Positions 33,289-45,203 of a DNA stretch of 64,000 bases are shown in pieces. The first letter of the stretch is position 1. Each line of letters opens with the position of its first letter. Below the pieces are notes generated by a model. The model did not search any database. It saw only the letters and a program-made list of their open reading frames with translations, and was not told where the DNA came from. The position numbers and the translations under genes were made by a program. Source of the stretch: Triglochin maritima (taxonomy: Eukaryota; Streptophyta; Magnoliopsida; Alismatales; Juncaginaceae); contig OY821775.1 of assembly GCA_963682175.1 (NCBI GenBank), forward strand, positions 35,710,053 to 35,774,052. The letters are read 5' to 3'.

Positions 33289-34844
33289 TCTGCAACGTCC
33301 ATAATCCGCACTCGGGACACAACGATCAAGCAAGACTATAAGCAAACGAATAAGAAACATTAACAAAATATGATGAAGTCAAGACCTCAATTAAAATAAA
33401 CATAATATCAAGTCATAGTAGAATGCGGAAGGGAAACATACAAGAAGCTGGAATCCTACTACATCAATACTAAGAGAAAAAATGATTACATCAATGAGCT
33501 CACGGATCCAGTCCTCGCGTCTCAAGCCCAAGTCACATCCAGGTGCCAAACGCATCCCACCTGCACACACACAGTCACACCTGAGTCTCGAATCAAGATT
33601 CAGTACACTTCCCCAACCCGACACCGACAAAGTCTAGTCGCCCTTGACAACTCACACTGGTCTCGTGTCCCAAGGTGATCATGCGCCCAACGAAGCCGAG
33701 CGTTCACCTCGACTCCACCGCGCATCCAATCCACAAAGCAACACTCAACAGTAGAACTGTCACACGTCCCAAGGTGACCACGTGCCCAGCCAGGCCGAGC
33801 GTGCACCCTCAACAAGACCACGCATTCGGCCCACAAGGCAATGCCCTACTCCAACCACGCGCCCGAGCCCGCGTGCCCAGCTCCAGCGGTCACTCGTAAC
33901 AACGCTGGTAAACAACCCCGGCCCACCACAACAATGGGGTAACACCCTAACATCTAGTCATACGTTCCTCACACGTCATCTCCATTACTCGACCACACGC
34001 CCGAGTCCTTAAGCAACGCTCCAACGGCCACTCGTAACAACGTGAGTGAACAACCACTTCCGCGAACCTCTCACAATCTCACAAGGTAAGGGGTAAATGC
34101 AATTTACCACCAAACGCACGGGTAAACAACCCGAACAAAATTTAGAGCAATTAAACATAAAGAAGACTATAAAATCATATAAGCAGCATAAAGAAATTAT
34201 AGCTCTAAACTCACAATCAAAGGTACAGGGGTATAAGTGTAATTTTACCAAAATTCCATACATAACATAATTCTCATAAGTTCAGGAGAAAAACAATAAG
34301 TTTCCAATTAATCAAGTTTTCTACAAAATATTGAAAAGCTAGGGAAAAGAGAGCATTTTTCCTTAAATTAAATGATTTTTCCACAATTATAGCAAGTCCA
34401 AGGTTTATTCAACAACTAACCCAAATATTAATCATTTACTCAAATACAAACAAATCCAGGGTTTTCCAGCAATTATTTCAATTATTAATCAATTAAACAA
34501 ATACAATTAATTTTAGGGGTTTCAATGCAATTACTCCAGTTATTCACAGTTTCAACAAATACATTAAGTTCTAGGTTTATTTCGCAATTATTCAACTTAC
34601 TTTCTAACTAATCAAATACACTTAAATCTCATCCATACAATGCAAAATATCCATTTAATTCTCTCAACCAAAATCACAGAAAATCCAAGGGCTTCACATG
34701 CAAAACCCCAAACAAAACCCACACCCAACCGGCCCAACCCTAGCTCAACCTCATCTCCGCCAGTCAGCGAACCGCTAGGCGGTCCGACGTCGGCCTCCCC
34801 TTTGTCGGCTGGCACCAGCCTTCTGTTTAAAATTGGTTCATATT
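33289..34844 (-). repeat. Probable decayed LTR with GC-rich internal repeats
   Basis: The left edge TGCAACGTCCATAATCCGC resembles the end of a plant gypsy LTR in reverse. 33500-34080 is GC-rich with two related blocks (GTCCCAAGGTGATCATGCGCCC near 33668 and GTCCCAAGGTGACCACGTGCCC near 33764) and a later repeat of GGCCACTCGTAACAACG (33890 and 34024 areas). The rest is AT-rich. No TSD found, so the assignment is tentative. Confidence 0.35.
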
Positions 34845-35798
34845 TGTTAAGGAAGCAAATCCAGGAAGATTCGGTCGACCGGATTGGATCCGGTCGACCG
34901 ACGCACAACCCAGGAAATTTTGGCGAAGACGGGTCGGTCTACCGAATTGGATTCGGTCCACCGAACCGAGGACTCCAGGCACTTCGTTTGCAGCTGGGAT
35001 CAGATGACCGAATTGTATTCGGTCTACCGTCAGAGGGTAACAAGCACTTCGGAACAACAGGTTCGGTAAACCGTTGGGGAGATTTTTTGGTGTTCCGAGA
35101 ATCTGGAAAGTGCCTGACCAATTTGGAACGGTTCACCGAGGGGTTCTCGGTCAACCGAAGGGTTGTTGAAGAATTCGTTAGTTCGTGGAAGAATCGTTCT
35201 CCTGGTCTACCGAGCTGCGTGAGAATCGTTCCCTCGGTCAACCGAGAAGGATTCCGATAACCGAATCAGCACAGGAATCGTTCCAGTTGAAGCACGCACG
35301 GTTAACCGAACGAGCATCGGTTAACCGTGCCCCCATGAATAGTTCTGTTCGGTTTTGCTTAATTGTATCTCGGTTTTTTGAGTCTATAAAAGGGCTTGTT
35401 TGCTCTTCAATGTAACACACGAAAATATTAATAGTTTCCTTCATTGTGAGTTGAGAGATTAAGGCTAGAGTTAGATCTAGAGTGCTTTGGGAGACACATT
35501 GCTTCCAATCATTTGTAATCTCGGATGCTTCTCTTGTTGGAGAAGTGGAAGAAGGAAAGGAAACCCGCAGGAGACCCCCAAAGGACGTAGGCACGTTGCC
35601 AAACCTTGTAAATTGCGTGTGTCGTGGTTGTTTCAGGTGTGCATTTGTGTTTGCTTGTTTATTTCAATCTTATTAGTGTTCTTGTTGCAATTGAGTTTGG
35701 GAGAGGATCAGAAGTTATTATTCCACAATCAATATTCTATTATACGTGGTGCGTTTAATCCGTGTCGTGCTAGTACATCTTAGATCCCCCTCCCAACA
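34845..35798 (+). repeat. 5' LTR of a Tork/Tnt1-like copia element
   Basis: 954 bp, TGTTAAGG...CCCAACA, directly followed by a primer-binding site. It holds about 14 GGTNNACC-type motifs at 34869-35330 and a TATA box TATAAAAG (35385-35392) about 55 bp further. The matching 3' LTR is missing. Confidence 0.8.
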
Positions 35799-35800
35799 GC

Positions 35801-35812
35801 TGGTATCAGAGC
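35801..35812 (+). other. Primer-binding site of the Tork-like element
   Basis: TGGTATCAGAGC two bases after the LTR end, complementary to initiator tRNA-Met. Confidence 0.88.
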
Positions 35813-35828
35813 TTTGGTTGCACTTACG

Positions 35829-35966
35829 ATGACGGAGGAAGCACGGAATTTTCGGGTGGAGAAATTCACCGGGAAAGGGAACTTTTCAACATGGCAATGG
35901 ATGGTTCGTGCGTTGATGTCTCAGACGAACGGGCTATTGCTGATGTTAGATGGAGTTGAAAAGAAG
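35829..35966 (+). pseudogene. Tork/Tnt1-like gag, first 46 codons only
   Basis: Starts MTEEARNFRVEKFTGKGNFS and continues TWQWMVRALMSQ, the usual N-terminus of Tork-lineage copia gag. It breaks off at about 35966 where minus-strand family A sequence begins; both sides share CTTTGAACTT-like bases there. The rest of the element is absent from the window. Confidence 0.75.
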
Positions 35967-37600
35967 CTTTGAACTTTTCCTTGTCAAAGGATTCACTTTT
36001 GTTTCTCATTAGATAAACATAGCCATAACGACTATAATCATCCGTGAACGTAATGAAGTACCTGAAACCATCTCGTGCACTAGTACTCATTGGACCACAT
36101 ACATCGGAATGTAACAAATCCAACAAGCCACTCGCTCTTGGACCTTTCTTCTTGAAAGGCTTTTTGGTCATTTTTCCCATTAAACATGGTTGGCACTCTC
36201 CAATGATTTAAAATCAAGTAGACCAAGAAGGTTAGCAATTTCTTGATGCGCTTTTCATTTATGTGACCAAGACGATAGTGCCACAAGAGAGTATCATTCT
36301 CGTGAGTGGTCTTAAGTCTTTTGTTATTGATATTAAAGATTTGTTTATTATTCAATTCAAGCAAATAGAGACCATACCTTATGAATGCATTTGCATAGAA
36401 AACACCATTCTTCGATATAGGCAAACAAGAATTTGAAACATTTATATTAAAATTATCCATATCTAAACACGATACAGAAATAATGTTCTTGCTAATCGAA
36501 GGCACATAATAAACATTATTTAGACATAAATTTAAACCACTACATAATTGAAGCACCACAGAACCTTGTGCAACCGCAGAAACGTTCGCACCATTTCCGA
36601 CCTTTAATTCTATCTCGTTCCGTACGAGTTCCTTCCTATCCTTGAGGAGCTGCACATTAGAAAATATGTGAGCACAAGATCCAGTATCAATTACCCAATC
36701 CTGGACAGAGGTGGCTAAATTTATTTCAATAACAAATATACCTTTGGCCCTTTTGGGGCGCCGACGTTCAATCACTCCGTTGTCAAGGTCTTCCTTGTAC
36801 TTGGGGCAATTTGGCCGGATGTGTCCTTTTTCACCGCAATGAAAGCACTCCGTATTGGGAGTTGGAGATTTCTGAGATTTCCCCCTCGAGGCACTCTTAT
36901 GAGCACCTCCTACTCCCTTGCTCTTGATTGAACCACTTTTGGTAGATTTGCCATTTCCTTTACCAATCTTTTGGCTCCTTCCATGGACGGCAAGGACTTG
37001 CTTGTCCCTACCCTTGCCCATGTCAACTTCAGCAGTTTTGAGAGCGTTGTGCAGCTCCTCAAGACTCACCCCTTTTTTCACACACGTGATAGTGCATCAC
37101 AAAGTCCTTAAAGGACGGGGCTAGAGAGCCAAGAATCATATCTTCAGCAATGTCCTCGGGCACTGGTGAAGAGAGCTTTGCCAACTTCTCAAGGTACCCT
37201 TGCATCATGACAAAATGCATGGATACCGATGTTCCCTCCGCCATATGGCACCTTGTGAGTGCGATGGTGGTCTTATAGCGCTCCTTTCGGGCACTATCCA
37301 TGAACATCTTAGATAAAGCCTCGATGGTCTTCTTGGGTTTCGAATCCAAGTATTTCGCTTGAAGCGAGTCACCCATGGATGCTAGCATAAGACCGTGAAC
37401 TTGGTTCTCTTGGTCTTCCCACTTGGCTTTAGCCTCTTTCTCTTCATCAGTTAATCTCTCATTCCATTTTGGGATTGGACCTTCCAAAATGTGAGACAGT
37501 TTCTCAAACTTTAACACGATGCTGAGTTTGAGTTGCTAACTAATGAAGTTTGAGTCATCATTTGCTAAAGGGTGTTTTTCTATCATGGATCGTACGATAG
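35866..37600 (-). pseudogene. Copia A2 gag, protease and integrase fragment
   Basis: Frames in order on the minus strand: gag from the MLKFEKLSHILEGPIPKWNE region (37517), zinc knuckle CFHCGEKGHIRPNC, protease DWVIDTGSCAH, GAG-pre-integrase HYRLGHINEK, integrase HSDVCGPMSTSARDGF ending near SESFDK (about 35966). The gag start codon seen in A1 is deleted, an in-frame TAG follows, and two frameshifts lie near 37070 and 36180. The last part of the lowest frame (35866-35966) is Tork-like DNA read backwards and not integrase. Non-functional. Confidence 0.88.
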
Positions 37601-39059
37601 GTTGGATGTTAATGCCAATTTTATGTTTTAACACACATACATATATATATCGAATATAAATGTAAATACTGCAAATAAAATTTTGCCCATAAATGCAGCA
37701 ATCCAAGATCCCATTTATTGCAATATAGACTAGCTAAGGGCTATCAAATACATCACAATGTCAAGGTAAGAAAAACTCTTTCTAATCACAACCTTTTTGA
37801 ATTTTAGCAACATTAGCATCTTCAAACTTTTGTGATTCTTGTCATTTTAATTATGAGGGAATGCGACCTATCCTCGTAAGAAAAACTTTTTTGCAAAACC
37901 GAGCGAGGGCTCTAGGTAATGTTAAGAAAACTTATTTTCATTTGATACGAGATACGTTTATCCATTGTATTCACAACTAAACATACTTGGGGTTCACTAG
38001 GGTGAAACGCACCTCATATATTTAATCGTGGCACAACAACAGACAACCATTATATCTCCCACTATTCCCAAAGATGGAGGGAGTTATCTCCCGCTAAGGG
38101 CGAGCAGAGTATCCCTCGATCAATGACTGCTAGTGGATGAAATAAGAAGGAAAATTACTCTTAATTTTGTTGGTCAATTTCATATATTAACATGTGATTC
38201 AGAATTTTAGGATATCATGCATATTATCATTCATACACATCCTAACATTCAACACATTCATCACATGCATAGCAAGATAAAAATAGAAATTAAACCATTC
38301 ACACAATCCATATCGTGTGAGTTTATATGTTCCCTTTGATCCTTGATCCTCGATCGATGCGCTTCAGCGGCGACTTCCTCTTGCACCGGAGATGTAGATT
38401 TTACAGAAAATAAACATGCTCCTCACATTCGTTACAAAACCGACTAGTGCAAGTCCTATGTAAAACCTCTCAAATGCAATGCAATTATCTGAAGATAGAA
38501 AGAGAGAATTTGACTTTTACATATGAATAAGCCCCTGTGTAATAATAATTACAAACATTCATAGTTTCTGATTTGGAACATATAAACTCACAATTCCCTG
38601 CAAAGACAACCCGAGCATCCATGCACGCAATATTGCTATAAACTATACAACCTAGTTTATGAATCATCTAGAATCTCAAACAATTCTTTGAAAAGCATTT
38701 TGAAATCCATTAAAAACGTTTTTCATCCATCCACAAGTTCAAAAACAATTTTGAACCGCTGTCCATCCAATTTCCTAAAAGGAAAGATGAACCGCAGTTT
38801 TTCGGTTTTATTGATTCTCTTACAAAACAATCGTGTATTCTTAAAACGAAATTATTGCAAGTTAGACTTATGTCTAAATCATAATTATAATAATTCATGG
38901 CATGTTTTAAACCACTTAAAATATTCAAAATGAATTATTACAAATAATTATTCCAACAAACATTTAAAGACCGAAAAAATAGAAAATCGAATTGTTCGAA
39001 CCGTAGATGGTAAACTAAATTTCTTTATAGTTTCAAACCATTAGAAAATTTAACCCTAA
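37601..39059 (-). other. Leader of copia A2 with conserved inverted repeats
   Basis: Outer arms at 38317-38333 and 38575-38591 (perfect 17 bp), inner TATGTAAAA/TTTTACATA at 38457-38465 and 38515-38523. No coding region seen. Confidence 0.7.
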
Positions 39060-39072
39060 GCTCTGATACCAC

Positions 39073-41127
39073 TGTAGGATTTCTAGTTTAATTTCACATA
39101 TTTATTTTCGGAATTTTTATGCACAATAAGGATTCATTACAATTTTTTCTATGATTTTTTTCATGCATGCATCAGTTTGTTTTAATAAGTAGTTTTAAAA
39201 CTTTATTAAAACAAACATAGGACTCCGAAATTCATACCTAGAAGTTCTCTAAAACTTCTTGAAGATCCGGAGATGTTGAGGATGCTTGTCGCTGCACCGG
39301 ATGCCTCCGAGAATTCATCGAACTCTAAACAAGATTGGAGAGAGAAGAGCTAGCCTCTCAATCTCCAATAGGGTTTAGAATCTAATTACTAACCCCTCTT
39401 TAGTTCCCTTGAGAAGAAGATCTCTGAAAACTAAAACTAAACTCAAGAATTAAGGTGAAATTCGTGGAGAATTATGGAGAGAAAAGTTTGCATATGAAGA
39501 TAATGAATTAAATTAATGAGGTAATGAGATAAACTTGTATTTATAAGTTCTCTCCAAATTACCTATTCATGTGCAACCTATTGCCCATGATTTCATGCAA
39601 ACTTCCATCTAACCATCCATTATTTGCTAACAAATAATCTCAGCCACGAATTAAATCAATTATGGACCAATTTCATGCATGATCTAATTAATTCTGCAGA
39701 AAACCGTCTGGACCAGTCGACCGTTTGGAGGTTCGATCGACTGTTCGAACCAAGTTTGGTCGACCGTTCGACATTCGGTCGTCCGTTCTCAACAATAAAA
39801 TATTTCATCGCAATGTTCGGTCGACCGACCGATAGATTCGGTCGACCGTTCCGAACAGACGAAAATTCCCTGTTATCGGTCGAGACGTGCCCGGTCGACC
39901 GTGCACCGACCGATCGACCGTTTACTGTTGTTTGGTCGACCAGTAAATGGTCGACCGTTGAGCATTGTTCTGCTGATTGGTCAAATTTCGGTTTTACACC
40001 TACAAAATTTGATATTTCAGGATTAGTAGTAAATTCACAACTTATGTAACATATTATCCTATGTAACGATAAATCATTACACCCATAATATTTACATCAC
40101 ATATGAATTTAATTTAGATTCTAATTATGTTATTAATCATAACATAATTTTGATTTTGCTTGTTCACCCCATGTGTCATATTTTCTACATGAAACCCGAC
40201 ACATCTTATGAACTCAAAATCCCCATTTCTTGTTTCCCAGTTTTGTGGTGTGACCTATGAGAGGATCTAAACTAAGTTGCCAGTAATATTAAGAGCTTAA
40301 TACCACAAGCTATAAGCGGTATCTAGCTACACATTATAGCTCCCAATTAGTTAGATGTCTTAATTCCACTCGAACCAAAACCCGATCCATCTAGTGATGG
40401 AGTGCACCACTTGTGTCCGTCCCTTGCCTCATGATATTAAGAATACACACAAAGTAGTATTGTGTCATCTTTGTATTAGTATTCATTTCTTGATCGCTTT
40501 AAGGTAGTTACAAATATGTGACTTAACTCAAATCACATTGTGCACATTATAACTTTGCTTTATCAAGGGGCCCACTAATATCATCACTCAATTAAGAGGG
40601 GCAATGATAATCTTTTGACTAACTATCTTCTCCAACCAAAGTCATACTTAACCAACTAATGCCTTTACACTACACTCATCGATAGCTCAAGACACTAGTC
40701 TAATTAAGCAATTCTTAAGTGATCAGATATAAGTCTCATATCAAAAGGACCAAGGACACAGTAAAACATTACTGACACAGAAAACACAATTCTATAATGT
40801 TTTACTTATTAGGTCTATTCAGTATACAAAAGTAGTATTTTCCTCTTTTGTGTACCCGTGTTGTCACTCACTTGTAGAGCTACAATGATCTATGACCAAC
40901 ACGACAATCCTAACTCGGTAATTAATGTCCCATGTTAATTACCATGATTGCGAATATCTTTTGTTTTATGTAAACCAATATCTTTTAGAGCTCTACGGTT
41001 AAGGACCAAGAGCTCTTCCTTAACACTTCTAAAAGACGAATAACATAAACAAGGAACAAAATGATTTCTCATTCAATTCATAATAATTGACATTTACAAG
41101 TAAAACTTTTAGAACACATTCCCTTCA
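39073..41127 (-). repeat. 5' LTR of copia A2
   Basis: 2055 bp, ends as in A1 but reversed. Motif array at about 39715-39965 and a minus-strand TATAAATA near 39540, so the array is again upstream of the promoter. Confidence 0.9.
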
Positions 41128-43640
41128 GATAGCGGGCGCTCAAAGCCCATAACGGGAGACCACTCAATGTTCAAGACTTTGAAATGAAAGAATGGTGGAA
41201 GTGTCGCATTTAGGGACAAGACTAAATGTCGTATTATCGGCATCGGCAATGTTGGTAACGATTTTAATACCCAAATACAAAATGTGCTTTTTGTTGATGG
41301 CTTAAAACATAATTTACTTAGTGTGAGTCAATTAACCGATAAGGGATTCTTAGTGGTTTTTGATCAACCTATTGTCTACTTGATTTCTAAAGCAAGTCTT
41401 AAAACTACTTTTAAAGGCTATAGATATGGAAATATTTATGTTGTTCATGTTGATAGCATCGATTCATTCTCTAAGGAAACATGCTAAGTTGCTTCAATTG
41501 ACGAATCTTGGTTATGGCATAAAAGGTTAGGCCACATTAGCATGAGCCAACTTCTTAAACTTGCTAAATATGACATGGTAAGAGGATTGCCCCAATTAAA
41601 TTTCAAAAAGAATAAGCATTGTGATGCTTCTGAATTTGGAAAACAATTTAAAAGTTTTTTCAAATCAATCAACATGGTCTCTAATTCAAAATGTTTGGAA
41701 CTCTTCCACATGGATTTCTTTGGTCAATCTAGAACTTAGAGTCTATGTGGTAAGAGATATGCATTTGTCATCATCGACAATTTTACTCGATTTATTTGGG
41801 TTTCATTTCTTGCTAACAAGAATGAAGCCTTCCATGAATTTGAAAAATTTGCAAAATGAATTCAAATAGAAAAAGGGTCATATTTTAAAAATTCATAGTA
41901 ATCATGGTGACGAATTTGAAAATGCAGGTTTTGAAGAATTTTGTGATTCTCATGATATTGAACATACCTTTTCTTTCCTAATTTTTTTGACAAAATGGGG
42001 TAGTTGAAAGGAAGAAAATGTCTCTTTAAGAAATTTCAAGAACCATGCTTTGTGAAAATAATTACCAAAGTATTTTCGGTGTGAAGCGGTCAACACCACT
42101 TGTTACATTCTTAATCGATTTTTGATTCGACCAAATTTAAAGAAAACTCCTTTTGAACTTTGGTCTAGCAAACCAGTAAAATTTTCTTATTTCAAAGCTT
42201 TTTGGCGCTAAATATTTTATCCTAAATACCAAGGATAACTTAGAGAAGTTTGATGCTAAATCCAATGAAGTCATATTTTTGGGATATTCGAGTAGGAGTA
42301 AAGCATATCGAGTCTATAATAAGAGAAGTAGTTGTGTAGAAGAATCTATGCATGTTCACTTTCAAGAGGAACCATGTAAGGATAATTGTAATCTTGATGA
42401 TGAACTTATTGATTATATTCCAAATGTAACATATCAAGAACAACCCAATGAGATACCTCAAGAAAAGCAAGATCTTCCAAAGGATTGGCGATATAAAAAG
42501 GACCATCCTAACCTTGTAATTGGTGAAGTATCAAAAGGAGTTGTTACTAGATATAATGCTCTTGTTGTATGTGACTCTTATGCATTTATATGTCAACTTG
42601 AACATAAGAAAGTAGAAGAAGCATGTGAGGATGAATTTTGGTTAATAGATATGCATGAAGAGTTAAGCCAATTCACTCGTAACGATGTTTGGGAATTTGT
42701 TAAAGATCGAACGGTAATTGGCACCAATTTGGTTTTTTGGAACAAACTTGATGAATCTAGGCAAGTGGTTAGAAACAAAGCCGGATTAGTAGCTCAAGGT
42801 TACAACCAAGAGGAAGGCATCGACTTTGATGAAACCTATGCTCCGGTAGCTCGACTAGAATTAAGTAGAATGTTATTAGCTTATGCATCATACATGGATT
42901 TTAAACCTTTTCAAATGGATGTTAAAAGTGCATTCTAGAATGGTTTTGTCATGGTGGAGGTCTATGTTCAACAACCACCTGACTTTGTGAATGAAACCTA
43001 CCCGGATCATGTATTCAAACATAAGAAGGCTCTTTATGGGCTCAAGAAAGCTCCTAAGGCTTCGTATGAGAGGTTAAAGATCTTCTTGCTTGAAAATTGA
43101 TTCACAATGCGGAAAACTGACACTACTTTATTACTAAGACTAAAAAAAGATTTATTAGTAGTACAAATTTATGTTGTTGACATTATATTCGGTGCTACTA
43201 ATGATTGTATTTGTCAAAAGCTTTCTAAGTCCATGCACGGTGAATTTGAAATGCGCTTAATCAGTGAACTCAACTTCTTCCTTGGACTCCAAATCAAGCA
43301 AACTTCGGAGGAAAACTTAATTAACCAAACGAAATACATAAGAGAACTTCTCAAAAGATTTGGTTATGAAGATAGCAAGCCTCAAAACACTCCCATGACC
43401 ACAAGCTTGAAATTTGATAAAGATGAAGAAGGCAAAGAGGTTGATATTAAAAGGTATCCAGGTGTGATCGGTTCACTTCTTTATTTGCTAGTAGACCAGA
43501 TATCATGTTTAGTGTTTTCCTTTGGTCACAGTTTCAATCATGCCCTAAAGAATCTCAAATGCATGCTTTGAAAAGTATTTTTCACTATTTCAAAACTACT
43601 TGCGACTTTGGATTGTTTTATCCCAAGACGCGATGGACCT
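41128..43640 (+). pseudogene. SIRE-like copia pol fragment: protease to reverse transcriptase
   Basis: Begins at the protease site (DSGRSK...TGDHSMF where the family has DSGCS..MTG). It continues with NVLFVDGLKHNLLSVSQLTD, pre-integrase LWHKRLGHISMSQL, integrase remnants, GYSSRSKAYRVYNKRS, and the RT region GIDFDETYAPVARLE. The RT catalytic box reads YVVDIIFG near 43170, so one of the paired aspartates of YVDD is lost. Stops and frame changes occur near 41486, 41738, 41870-42240, 42936 and 43100. It breaks off near 43640 before RNase H. It is the pol type that the gag-only element at 1575-16846 lacks, so the two are probably of one lineage. Gag and LTR on its left were replaced by copy A2. 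Confidence 0.85.
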
Positions 43641-43684
43641 ACCTTTGAAAATCATTGAATATGGTAATCCTACGTGCCAACTCT

Positions 43685-44500
43685 CTATATGTATCCAGTC
43701 CACACACCTAACCTAATGAATCATTCGTGCAAGTTAATTAAGGACTTAAGTGGAAGACATTGGCGACCATAACATCCTTAAGTGATACATCGTGTAAAGT
43801 CCAATAAGGTTCTTATTTGTGATGATTTATTTTTTCTTTTCTTTCTTGTATTTTTTTATTAGTTTGTGTTTAATTCTCCCAATGTCGGATTTTGTGCATC
43901 ATTGCCTATTCCCCCAAATCTCCACATAGGCAATCCCTACCACCCATGTAATGGGAGTTCGGTCGGTGCATCCCATGTCAGATGACTCAAAAGCACCAGG
44001 TATAAAGTCCACTCGGACCTAATTTCCCGAGTGATAAGAGTCATGCGAGAAGAGAGAACACCCTACTAAATTCTTTCTTATTTACATATCAAGCAAAACC
44101 CCTACACTTTAAGTTTCACAATAGGAGTTTAAGGTTCCCTGACTATGAAAATCTTCCTTATACTAACATACACGAATTAATTGACTCACTACGTTCAGGG
44201 TAGACTTCTTTATTTGTTTGAGTATTTAAACCCTATGATTACTCTCCCCCCATGTGGAGTTTCTCAATTTGCTCTTTGGTCCTTCTTTCTTACATCCAGA
44301 TCCTTCCCTCTTGTAGATAGGTCCATAAGTCTCCCCAATCAGCCATTTTTCTCGCATTTCAGTTCTTTTTGTGTCTTCTTCTTCTTCTTCTTAAACATGT
44401 TTATTCCTAAAACTTAAATATAAAACTCCTGACAAAGCATTTCTTAGGCTCAAAATAGAGAATATATAACATGAATATATGCATGATATGATATTAATCA
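43685..44500 (-). mobile_element. Gypsy deletion derivative (5' LTR start fused to 3' non-coding region)
   Basis: On the minus strand it starts TGATTAATATCATATCATGC (44500), like the LTR start at 22019. It follows that LTR for about 250 bp, then jumps at a GGGGGGAGAG tract (about 44250) to sequence matching 21130-21720. In a normal element the 5' LTR precedes the internal 3' region, so one large internal deletion explains the order. Confidence 0.65.
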
Positions 44501-45203
44501 GTCATCATAGCACAAAATTTCTCAAGCATTTGTCTTCTATTGACCAAATAACTTTTGGTTGTCCGAAATGGTGATTCTAGTTAGCAGTTTTGGTGGAGCG
44601 AATTCTGTTTGGTCATCCGGTTAGCATGTTACGTCCATATAGGGATTAACCTTGTCGTTGCTTAGTAAATTCTAATGTTGCATTGTAATATTTAATATTC
44701 AACCCAAAATCACACACACTAATTGACAAACCTAATTATGAGCTAAGCGTGCAAACTCCTATTTTCTTTCCCCACCATCCTTTTCAGCTCCATTTGACCG
44801 ATCAGCCCGTACAAACCGGCGATCCCCGACCATCACCTATCCCCTTTGTCAACTCCATCTGACTGATTGGCCCTTTTAGACTAACCAACCCCAACTGATC
44901 AACCATCCCCGACCAACCCCGTCCAACTTTTCCATCCATCACTTGTTCACGAAGGTGCGATCAATGCTTCCATTTTTGCAAGGAAATTTATTTTCTCTAA
45001 CTCATTTTAATTAGCTCCTAGGGAGCATATATCGAAGTTTTGTTTGGTTGAAATATATAATGGAATGGTAATTTATGGACTCGAATGCGTTGTTCTGTTG
45101 ATGTTCGATTGTTTATTGGTAGTTGAATTTTTTAGAGGCCTAAGAATCGTAATTTATATCTATCTTTACATTGAGACTGTTCTTCTTGATGTGTAGAAAA
45201 TTA
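44501..45203 (+). other. Upstream region of the second CACTA transposase
   Basis: No coding region recognised. A C-rich stretch at about 44760-44960 followed by AT-rich sequence ending in an acceptor-like GATGTGTAG just before the ATG suggests a non-coding first exon and intron, as in the first CACTA. No CACTA terminus was identified. Confidence 0.4.

Larger units (their letters stand above)
35966..41127 (-). mobile_element. Copia family A, copy A2, 5' LTR to integrase, truncated
   Basis: Minus strand: 5' LTR 39073-41127, primer-binding site 39060-39071 (TGGTATCAGAGC intact), leader about 39059-37620, gag, zinc knuckle, protease, pre-integrase, then integrase broken off at about 35966. RT, RNase H and 3' LTR are missing. 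Its right LTR end abuts a SIRE-like protease (41128), suggesting insertion into that element followed by deletion of the left half. Confidence 0.88.

Noticed and set aside
34612..35415. Several overlapping open frames
   Set aside because: They arise from the GGTNNACC array in the Tork-like LTR; both strands stay open because the motif lacks stops.
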